Positions 42,236-49,976 of a stretch of DNA of 64,000 nt are shown one piece after another. The translations under genes and the position numbers were made by a program. The stretch is from Planctomycetales bacterium (GTDB lineage: Bacteria; Planctomycetota; Planctomycetia; Isosphaerales; Isosphaeraceae), in contig DAIDKV010000108.1 of NCBI GenBank assembly GCA_027449865.1, forward strand, positions 19,714 to 83,713. Reading direction: 5' to 3'. Below the pieces are notes generated by a model. The model had not been told where the DNA came from. It was given only the letters and a program-made list of their open reading frames with translations, and made no database searches. Positions within the stretch are counted from its first letter, which is position 1. Every line of letters starts with the position of its first letter.

Positions 42236-45200
42236 ATGGCCAGGAGCCTGTCCGAGAATTGGGTGTTCTTCCTCGCGATTCCGGCAATCGCGGCCGGATC
42301 GTGCGTGATCCACGGCGAGGCTGGGGAGGTTCCGCGACCGGGTATCCCCATCGTCGTGCACTCAAGAACGCGGGTTCCGGAGCGAAAGTCGGAAACTTCA
42401 CCCCTTCGGTACGTGCCTCGTGAGTCCGAATGGCAGATGGAGCCGACGCGCACGGCGATCATCATTTGCGATATGTGGGACCAGCACTGGTGCCGAGGCG
42501 CCACACGTCGAGTTGGCGAACTGGCCCCGGCGATAGACCGAACCATATCCGCCGCCCGTTCGCGAGGGGTCCTGATCGTTCACGCCCCGAGCAGTTGCAT
42601 GGACGCCTACAAGGACCATCCGGCCCGGAAGCGGGCGCAATCGGTCCCGAGGGCGGCAAACCTTCCTTCCGACATCACGGGATGGTGCCAGAGAATCCCG
42701 GCGGAGGAAAAAGGGACCTATCCGATCGACCAGTCAGACGGCGGCTGCGACGACGGCCCAACCTGCCCCCAGGGCTCGCCCTGGCGCCGGCAGATCGCGA
42801 CGATCCAGATCAAGGATGAAGACGCGATCAGTGATTCTGGTGTCGAGATCTGGAACCTGCTCGAAAGCCGAAGAATCGATACCGTCCTGCTGGTCGGCGT
42901 TCACACAAACATGTGCGTGCTGGGCCGGCCGTTTGGCCTGCGTCAGCTCGCCCGGCATGGTAAGAGGGCGATCCTGATTCGCGACCTCACTGACACAATG
43001 TACAACTCGCGATCCTGGCCGTACGTCAGCCACTTTGAGGGGACCGAGCGAATCATTGAGCATATCGAGAAATTCGTCGCGCCGACGATGGTCTCGACCG
43101 ATCTAACCGGCCAGCCTCCGTTCCAATTCCGTCCTGACGAGCGCCCGCGCGCCGTCTTTCTCATCGGCGATGACGAGTACCGGACCGAGAAGACGCTCCC
43201 CGAGTTCGCCCGCAAGGAGCTCGAGCCGCTGGGCATCCGGTGCACGTTCGCAATCGCCGACCCGAAGACACCCAACGAGTTCCCCGCCGTCGAGGCCCTG
43301 GACGATGCGAGCCTCCTCGTCGTGAGTGTTCGACGGCGCGCCCCGAGTTCAAAGGCGATGGCGACGATCCGGCGCTACATTGAGTCGGGCCGGCCGGTCA
43401 TCGGCATCCGGACGGCCTGCCACGCGTTCGACACTAGGGGTAAGATACCGCCAGGGCACACCGACTGGCGGACGTTCGATCCCGATGTCCTGGGTGGACA
43501 CTACACCGGCCACCACGGAAACGGTCTGCAACCCGTCGTCACACCCGCGCCCTCGGGTACAAGCTCTCCGCTCCTCTTGGGTATCGAGACTCCCTTCCGA
43601 GGGCACGGCTCGCTCTACAAGGTCAGCCCGCTCGCCAGGACGACGACACCCTTGCTCATGGGCAAGATCGAGGGAGAGCCGGCCGAACCGGTCGCCTGGA
43701 TCAACCGGAAGGGAGGAGCGCGCGTGTTTTATACCTCCCTTGGCCATCCGGACGACTTCCAGGAACCTGCTTTCCGACGGCTTCTGCTCAACGGAATCTC
43801 CTGGGCACTTGATCGACGGGCGCCGACATCCCCCGTCCGCCGTGACTCGAGACCGAAAGCACCAGAGGGTGGAAAGACGAGCTTCCGCATCCCTGACGAT
43901 CTACGACTCGATCTGTTGCTCTCCGAGCCGATCGTTCGTCAGCCTGTCTCGATAAGCTTCGACGAACGCGGGCGGCTCTGGGTGGTGCAATACCTGCAAT
44001 ATCCCGATCCAGCCGGCCTGCGGATGGTGAGCCACGACGGCGTCTGGCGTGCGGTCTATGACAGGATACCACCGCCTCCGCCGCACCACTTTCGCGGTAA
44101 GGACAAGATCACCATTCATGAAGATACCAATGGCGACGGGACGTACGACCGGCACCGAACCTTCGTCGACGGTCTGAATATCGCGACCGCCGTGGCCCAC
44201 GGACGCGGTGGCGTCTGGGTGCTTAACCCACCGTATCTCCTCTTCTATCCCGATGCCAACCGCGACGATATCCCCGATGGCGACCCAGTCGTTCACCTGA
44301 GCGGATTCGGGCTGGAGGACACGCATTCCGTCGTCAACAGTCTCCGATGGGGCCCCGACGGCTGGCTCTACGCAGCGCAGGGATCGACGGTCACCGGCCA
44401 CGTGATCCGTCCCGGCCTCGACGATCCGAAGCAACCGGTCCACTCGATGGGCCAGCTCATCTGGCGATATCACCCCGAGACTCGCCGCTATGAGATCTTC
44501 GCCGAGGGAGGCGGCAACGCGTTCGGCGTCGAGATCGACGCGAAGGGACGGATTTACTCGGGGCATAATGGCGGCGATACCCGCGGCTTCCATTACGTGC
44601 AGGGAGGATATTATCAAAAGGGGTTCAACAAGCACGGCCCCCTCTCAAACCCCTACGCCTTCGGCTACTTCCCAGCGATGCGACACGGCCACGTCCAGCG
44701 GTTTACCCATACTTTTGTCTTCAACGAGGCTGAGACCTTCCCGCCTTCTTACCGGGGACAACTTTTCGGCGTGGCCCCTCTGCTCAATCACGTCGTGAGG
44801 AGTGAGGCGATCCCCGACGGCTCATCGTTCCGAACTCGTGATCTCGGGTTCGCCGTCGAGTCTTCCGACCCCTGGTTCCGGCCAGTGGACATCAAGCTCG
44901 GCCCGGATGGCTCGCTCTACATTGCCGACTGGTACGATCGACAGGTCAATCACTATCGAAACCACGAGGGTCAAATCGATCCGTCCAGCGGCCGGATCTA
45001 CCGACTCGGCCCACGGGAAAGACCTCGTCGAATGCCCGAGGATCTCGCGGCGCTGACAACGTCTCAACTCGTTGACCGGCTCACTGATCCGAACAAGTGG
45101 ACCCGACAGACCGTCCTTCGCCTGATCGCCGATCGTCGCGATGCCTCGATCGTACCGGTGCTGAAGGAAAGACTTCGGGATTCCAGGGCGTCGGGTCAGA

Positions 45201-46753
45201 TCGCTCTCGAATCGCTCTGGGCGCTGAACCTTGTCGGTGGGCTCGACGAGCCAACCGCGATCGAGACACTCGTCCACCCCGATCCGCACGTCCGGCTCTG
45301 GACGGTTCGGCTAACCTGCGACGCCGGACGGGTCTCGCCGGCCTTTGCCGCGGCCATCGCGCGGATGGCAGGCTCGGATTCCAACATCGAGGTCCGGAGC
45401 CAGCTCGCGTGCTCCGCTCGCCGGCTTCCCGCGAAAGACGCCCTGCCGATCCTTCGTGAGCTGATGGCGCACGCCGACGACACCCGCGACATCCACATTC
45501 CGCTCCTGGTCTGGTGGGCAATCGAGGCGAAGGTTTCGGTCGCCCCGGAGGCGGTGCTCGCACTCTTCGAGGACCGATCGAACTGGCAACTGCCGATCGT
45601 TCAATCCACGATCGCTGAGCGGCTGATGCGTCGCTTTGCCGCCGCCGGCTCGCGAGCCGACCTTGCCCGATGCGCCCGATTGCTTTCGATGGCTCCCAGC
45701 CCCGACGATGCCCGTCGACTGACGACGGGATTCGAGGCCGCCTTTGCCGGTCGGTCGCTCGCCGGCCTACCCGACGTGCTTGCTGAAGCGCTCGCGAAGC
45801 ATGGGGGACAATCGCTGTCGCTCGGACTCCGACGGAATAACCCCACGGCGATTGCACAGGCCATCACGCTGCTTTCCGACGAGCGTGGAGATCCGTCGAA
45901 GAAGATGCAGGTTCTTCAGGTGCTGGGTGAGGTGCGCCGACCCAGTGCGCTGCCCGCCATCCTGGCGATCGCCGCCGGCTCGCCCGATAACGCTCTCCGC
46001 GGCTCGGCCCTTGCAGCACTGGCGGCCTACGACGATCCTCAAATTGCGACCGAGATTCTCAGAGTATATCCGGAGATGTCCGACGACGTTCAGTCGGGAG
46101 CTCAGACCCTGCTCGCATCGAGGCGTCCCTGGGCTGAGAGATTCCTCGCGGCGATGGAGGCGGGATCGATCGATCCGAAGTCCGTCCCGCGCGAGGTGGT
46201 CGAGAAGTTCGTCCTGCTGAATGACCGCGATATCCGCGCGCGGGTCGATCGCCTTTTCGGACCGATCCAGCCGGCGACACCCGCGAGTCTCCGTGCGGAA
46301 GTCGATCGACTCGCCTCGATCGTTCGATCCGGGCCCGGCGTCCCGAAGCCGGGGAAAGCCCTGTTCGACCACGCCTGCGCCCGCTGTCATTCACTTTTCG
46401 GCAAGGGTGGGCAGGTCGGCCCCGACCTCACCACCTACCGCCGCGACGACATCGATAACATGCTGCTGAATATCGTCTATCCGTCGGCCGAGATCCGAGA
46501 GGGCTTCGTCACGTCGATCGTTGCGACAATCGACGGCCGTGTCCTGTCGGGCGTCGTGGTCGAACAGGACAAAAACGCCGTGGTCCTTCGCGTCGAGGAC
46601 GGGCGACGGTTGACGCTTGCCCGCGATGAGATCGACGCGATCAAAACGAGTCCTCGTTCGTTGATGCCTGAGGGGTTACTTTCGAACTTTCCCGATCAGG
46701 ACGTCCGCGACCTCTTCGCATACCTCCGCAGCACTCAGCCGTTGATCGACTGA
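42236..46753 (+). CDS. Secreted isochorismatase-ThuA-propeller-HEAT-cytochrome c multidomain protein
   Basis: A 1505-residue exported protein. Residues 1-30 form a signal peptide (ENWVFFLAIPAIAAGSCVIHG). An isochorismatase-like cysteine hydrolase (~70-285) has catalytic-type D79 and C227 (TNMCVLGRP). A ThuA-like/class-I amidotransferase-like fold spans ~305-520. A beta-propeller of the planctomycete PVC membrane-bound dehydrogenase type spans ~545-920 (WGPDGWLYAAQG, GHNGGDTRGFHYVQGGYY). HEAT-like helices cover ~940-1330. The C-terminal heme domain has C1381-x2-C1384-H1385 in CARCHSLFGKGGQVGPDL. gaggag lies 9 bases before the start. It likely oxidises a carbohydrate-type substrate in the periplasm, passing electrons through its heme; having a hydrolase at the front is uncommon. 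Confidence 0.85.
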   Translation: MARSLSENWVFFLAIPAIAAGSCVIHGEAGEVPRPGIPIVVHSRTRVPERKSETSPLRYVPRESEWQMEPTRTAIIICDMWDQHWCRGATRRVGELAPAIDRTISAARSRGVLIVHAPSSCMDAYKDHPARKRAQSVPRAANLPSDITGWCQRIPAEEKGTYPIDQSDGGCDDGPTCPQGSPWRRQIATIQIKDEDAISDSGVEIWNLLESRRIDTVLLVGVHTNMCVLGRPFGLRQLARHGKRAILIRDLTDTMYNSRSWPYVSHFEGTERIIEHIEKFVAPTMVSTDLTGQPPFQFRPDERPRAVFLIGDDEYRTEKTLPEFARKELEPLGIRCTFAIADPKTPNEFPAVEALDDASLLVVSVRRRAPSSKAMATIRRYIESGRPVIGIRTACHAFDTRGKIPPGHTDWRTFDPDVLGGHYTGHHGNGLQPVVTPAPSGTSSPLLLGIETPFRGHGSLYKVSPLARTTTPLLMGKIEGEPAEPVAWINRKGGARVFYTSLGHPDDFQEPAFRRLLLNGISWALDRRAPTSPVRRDSRPKAPEGGKTSFRIPDDLRLDLLLSEPIVRQPVSISFDERGRLWVVQYLQYPDPAGLRMVSHDGVWRAVYDRIPPPPPHHFRGKDKITIHEDTNGDGTYDRHRTFVDGLNIATAVAHGRGGVWVLNPPYLLFYPDANRDDIPDGDPVVHLSGFGLEDTHSVVNSLRWGPDGWLYAAQGSTVTGHVIRPGLDDPKQPVHSMGQLIWRYHPETRRYEIFAEGGGNAFGVEIDAKGRIYSGHNGGDTRGFHYVQGGYYQKGFNKHGPLSNPYAFGYFPAMRHGHVQRFTHTFVFNEAETFPPSYRGQLFGVAPLLNHVVRSEAIPDGSSFRTRDLGFAVESSDPWFRPVDIKLGPDGSLYIADWYDRQVNHYRNHEGQIDPSSGRIYRLGPRERPRRMPEDLAALTTSQLVDRLTDPNKWTRQTVLRLIADRRDASIVPVLKERLRDSRASGQIALESLWALNLVGGLDEPTAIETLVHPDPHVRLWTVRLTCDAGRVSPAFAAAIARMAGSDSNIEVRSQLACSARRLPAKDALPILRELMAHADDTRDIHIPLLVWWAIEAKVSVAPEAVLALFEDRSNWQLPIVQSTIAERLMRRFAAAGSRADLARCARLLSMAPSPDDARRLTTGFEAAFAGRSLAGLPDVLAEALAKHGGQSLSLGLRRNNPTAIAQAITLLSDERGDPSKKMQVLQVLGEVRRPSALPAILAIAAGSPDNALRGSALAALAAYDDPQIATEILRVYPEMSDDVQSGAQTLLASRRPWAERFLAAMEAGSIDPKSVPREVVEKFVLLNDRDIRARVDRLFGPIQPATPASLRAEVDRLASIVRSGPGVPKPGKALFDHACARCHSLFGKGGQVGPDLTTYRRDDIDNMLLNIVYPSAEIREGFVTSIVATIDGRVLSGVVVEQDKNAVVLRVEDGRRLTLARDEIDAIKTSPRSLMPEGLLSNFPDQDVRDLFAYLRSTQPLID

Positions 46754-46759
46754 CGAAGC

Positions 46760-47497
46760 TCACGTCGAAGGCAGCCCGCGGATGACCTCCACGACTCGAC
46801 GGACGAGGCCAGGGTCGGTTCGTCGCCAGAGTGGTCCGTCATCGTGCGGCGAGTAGCCAGGATCGTTCGCATCGACCATTCGGGAGACAGCCGAACCCAG
46901 ATGGACCTCGCGGACGCCACTCTCTCGAATGATTGCCGACAGGTGCTCGATCGTCAAACGACCTCCAGCCATCACGCGAAGTCTCCCCTCCGCAAGCTCG
47001 ACCATCCGGCTCAACATCCCGACGCCTTCGAGCGCCGATGGCTGGCGTCCCGAGCTCAGCACGCGATCGACCCCAATCGCGATCAGATCTTCGATGGCCT
47101 CAATCGGATCGAGGGTCTGGTCTATGGCCTTGTGAAAGGTGATCGAGATCGGACGGGCGGCCTCGACCAGCACAGCGTTCCGATCACGATCGACACGCCC
47201 CAACCGATCCAGGACGCCGATCACAACGCCCGCCGCACCGAGATCACGTGCCGTCTCGACATCGCGTTGCATCGCGGAGAGTTCACGGTCCGAGTAAACG
47301 AACCCTCCTGCGCGGGGGCGGATCAGGACGTGGACGGGTATGCGGAGCGATCGGCAGGCCTCGGCGATGGTGCCGAGGCTAGGCGTGGTCCCCCCGACGT
47401 CGAGGTTGTCACAAAGCTCGACGCGGTCCGCACCGCCCGCCTCGGCGGCGATCGCGGACTCCAGGTCGCCCACGCAAATCTCAACGGTAATCGGCAT
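46760..47497 (-). CDS. cutC: CutC-family protein
   Basis: A TIM-barrel protein named for copper homeostasis, though its biochemical role remains uncertain. The family blocks are all present: ITVEICVGDLESAIAAEAGG, then RVELCDNLDVGGTTPSLGTI, HVLIRPRAGGFVYSDREL, ITFHKAIDQTLDP and VMAGGRLTIEHLSAIIRESG. Length 245 (E. coli 248). The ribosome site at the chosen start 47497 is weak, but similarity begins exactly there. It converges with the 1505-residue protein gene with a gap of six bases and is divergent from the Gfo/Idh gene. Confidence 0.92.
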   Translation of the reverse strand: MPITVEICVGDLESAIAAEAGGADRVELCDNLDVGGTTPSLGTIAEACRSLRIPVHVLIRPRAGGFVYSDRELSAMQRDVETARDLGAAGVVIGVLDRLGRVDRDRNAVLVEAARPISITFHKAIDQTLDPIEAIEDLIAIGVDRVLSSGRQPSALEGVGMLSRMVELAEGRLRVMAGGRLTIEHLSAIIRESGVREVHLGSAVSRMVDANDPGYSPHDDGPLWRRTDPGLVRRVVEVIRGLPST

Positions 47498-47674
47498 GAT
47501 ATTCGGCCCAGAAATCCATTGGCGGATAACCCCGTCGGGTTTGCCCATCCGTGACCAATCATCCCAATGGCATCTCGCTCCGGAAAGGGCTACCATGATA
47601 GACGATCATCCCCGCCGCCGACATCGGCGCTGAGGGCTCTCGAACGGTCGAACCTCGTAGCAGGAGATCTCGCC

Positions 47675-48985
47675 GTGACCGATCCTACCACATCCGATGG
47701 CCAGCCCACCGCCGAGCCGTCCTCCCTGGCCTCAACGCGCCGCGGTTTTCTCGCGGGGACGACGGCAGGCGTCGTCACGGCCGGCCTCTCCATCCCGATG
47801 GTCCACGCCGCCGGCAGCAGCACGATCAAGGTTGGCCTAGTCGGCTGCGGAGGGCGCGGCTCGGGCGCCGCCGTCCAGACACTCACTGCCGACTCGGGCA
47901 CTCGGCTGGTCGCCGTCGCGGATGCCTTCCAGGACCGAATCGATGAGCAACTGCCCGTGATCAAGGGCTCGGCCATCGGCGAGAGGGTCGACGTTCCCAA
48001 AGATCGACAATACGCCGGGTTCGACGCCTACAAGCACGTGATCGATCAGGTGGACCTCGTCCTGCTCACGACCCCGCCACATTTCCGCCCCATCCACCTG
48101 GAGTATGCCGTCTCGAAGGGGATCCACGCCTTTGTCGAGAAGCCGATGGCCGTCGACGGACCGGGCCTCCGCAAATTCCTTGAAGCCGTGAAGCAGTCGA
48201 AGGCCAAGGGGCTCTCGCTCGTCAACGGCTTTTGCTGGCGTTACTTCCCGCCCCGGCGCGAGTTGATGAAGCGCGTCCTCGAGGGGCAGATTGGCGACGT
48301 CGTCGCGATCGAGACGACCTACAATTCTCAGGGCGTCTGGGATCCCCGCAAGAAGCGCGAGGAATGTTCCTCGGACATGGAGTACCAGATGCGCAACTGG
48401 TACTACTACTGCTGGCTCTCCGGAGATCATATCGTCGAGCAGGCCGTGCACGGGATCGACACCATGGGCTGGATTACTGGCGACGTCCGGCCGATCCGAT
48501 GCACGGCCGTTGGCGGTCGACAATCCAGGACCGACGCGAAATATGGCAACATCTGGGACCACTTCTCCGTTGTCTATGAGTATCCGAACAACGTTCGGGG
48601 CTACCACCATTGCCGCCACTGGGTCCACACTGACGTGCAGGTGGCCGACTACTTCCTCGGCTCGAAGGGCATGGCCGACGTTTTCAAACCCGCGATCAGC
48701 GGCGAGAACAAATGGCGGTATCGTGGGCCGAAGCCCGACATGTACCAGGTCGAGCACGACGAGATGTATGCCGCAATCCGCGCCGGGAAGCCAATCAATA
48801 ATGGGGAGCAAGCGGCGAACAGCACTCTGCTGGCGCTGATGGGTCGAACGGCCGCCTACACCGGCCGGGCCGTGACGCCGGAGATGATCCTCAACTCGAA
48901 GGAAGATCTCAGCCCACCACGGTACGAGTTCGGACCTCTGATGGCTCCAGCCATCCCGGTACCAGGCTATACCAAATTCGCCTGA
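47675..48985 (+). CDS. Tat-exported Gfo/Idh/MocA-family oxidoreductase
   Basis: An NAD(P)-dependent sugar/inositol-type dehydrogenase, 436 residues. The N-terminus has a twin-arginine signal (STRRGFLAGTTAGVVTAG), so the enzyme is probably exported folded with its cofactor. The Rossmann motif is VGLVGCGGRGSGA (~55-67), the family EKPMAV lysine-proline block follows, and the C-terminal alpha/beta domain has SGDHIVEQAVHGIDTMGW with the catalytic-type His. A GTG start is assigned because aggag lies 8 bases upstream and the Tat motif then starts at residue ~20. It is one of the numerous Tat-tagged oxidoreductases of planctomycetes; substrate unknown. Confidence 0.9.
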   Translation: MTDPTTSDGQPTAEPSSLASTRRGFLAGTTAGVVTAGLSIPMVHAAGSSTIKVGLVGCGGRGSGAAVQTLTADSGTRLVAVADAFQDRIDEQLPVIKGSAIGERVDVPKDRQYAGFDAYKHVIDQVDLVLLTTPPHFRPIHLEYAVSKGIHAFVEKPMAVDGPGLRKFLEAVKQSKAKGLSLVNGFCWRYFPPRRELMKRVLEGQIGDVVAIETTYNSQGVWDPRKKREECSSDMEYQMRNWYYYCWLSGDHIVEQAVHGIDTMGWITGDVRPIRCTAVGGRQSRTDAKYGNIWDHFSVVYEYPNNVRGYHHCRHWVHTDVQVADYFLGSKGMADVFKPAISGENKWRYRGPKPDMYQVEHDEMYAAIRAGKPINNGEQAANSTLLALMGRTAAYTGRAVTPEMILNSKEDLSPPRYEFGPLMAPAIPVPGYTKFA

Positions 48986-49098
48986 CGACGGCGGGCAGCC
49001 CGACCGCCCCCGTGCCACGCGGTGGCGTGGCCGTGTTCGCCGGCCACGCCGCAAAACCCGTTTATTTTGAAAGGCCGCGCAAGGCCGAGCGAGAATCC

Positions 49099-49896
49099 AT
49101 GGATTCCAGTGAATTCGACTACTCCGACTATGGGAAGATCGCACCGAAGGGCGACGAACCACCGACCGAGCGCGGATGCTTCTTCTACGGCTGTGTGATC
49201 GCGGCGGTGCTCGCCATCCTGCTGCTCATCGCAATCGGAGTCGTCACGTTTCTCCTTTATCGATGGGTGGGAACGATTGTCGACCAGTACACGTCGATCG
49301 CGCCCCACGTCCTGCCGACGTCGGATCTCTCCGGCGACCGCCGTGCCGCGTCGCGGAAGCGTTTCGACGAATTCCGGGAAGCCGTCAAGGAAAATCGGCC
49401 GGCCTCGCCTCTGATCCTTGATGCCGACGAAATCAATGCGCTGATCGAGGACAACCCCGAGTGGAAGGGGCGGATCTACATCGCCCTCGACGGCGATCAA
49501 ATCAAGGGGCAGGTGAGCCTGCCGCTCAGCGAGATCCCGGCCTTCGGCCTAACCCAGGGGCGATACCTCAACGGGAGTGCCGATTTCACCTTCTCCCTGG
49601 AGAATGGACGGCCATCGCTGACGATCCAGACGCTCGAGGTCAATGGCAAGAGCCCGCCTCCTGCGTTTATGAAGGGGATACTCCATCGCAACTTGCTCAA
49701 CGACGCCCATTACGACGAGGAAACCGAGCGCGGCTTTCGGCGGCTAGAACGGATTGAGGTCCGGGACAGCAGGCTCATCATCAAGCCCCGAGAGCGACCG
49801 AAGGATTCGGGCGGCGTGGCAACGCTTCCCGATGATGTGATGGCCCCAGCGGAGTCCCGTCCAGCCGTCCCCATCGAATCAAGCGGCCCGCGTTGA
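49099..49896 (+). CDS. Single-pass membrane protein of unknown function
   Basis: 265 residues. A polar acidic N-terminus (~1-35) precedes one strong hydrophobic helix (VIAAVLAILLLIAIGVVTFL). A soluble domain of ~200 residues begins with an LDADEINALIEDN helix-like segment and continues with alternating beta-like strands (GRIYIALDGDQIKGQVSL). Helix-then-beta layout with an 'elements-to-bind' start resembles YpmS-type envelope proteins, but this is only a shape-level similarity. The start ATG at 49099 lacks a strong ribosome site. The M16 peptidase gene follows 80 bases later on the same strand, so they may be co-expressed. Confidence 0.7.
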   Translation: MDSSEFDYSDYGKIAPKGDEPPTERGCFFYGCVIAAVLAILLLIAIGVVTFLLYRWVGTIVDQYTSIAPHVLPTSDLSGDRRAASRKRFDEFREAVKENRPASPLILDADEINALIEDNPEWKGRIYIALDGDQIKGQVSLPLSEIPAFGLTQGRYLNGSADFTFSLENGRPSLTIQTLEVNGKSPPPAFMKGILHRNLLNDAHYDEETERGFRRLERIEVRDSRLIIKPRERPKDSGGVATLPDDVMAPAESRPAVPIESSGPR

Positions 49897-49976
49897 TTCC
49901 ACCCGGACCGATGATAGGACCGCGCCTCCCCCGCGGCCGAGATCGATCTTCTGCTTCGACGAAAGGATTCTTCTTC

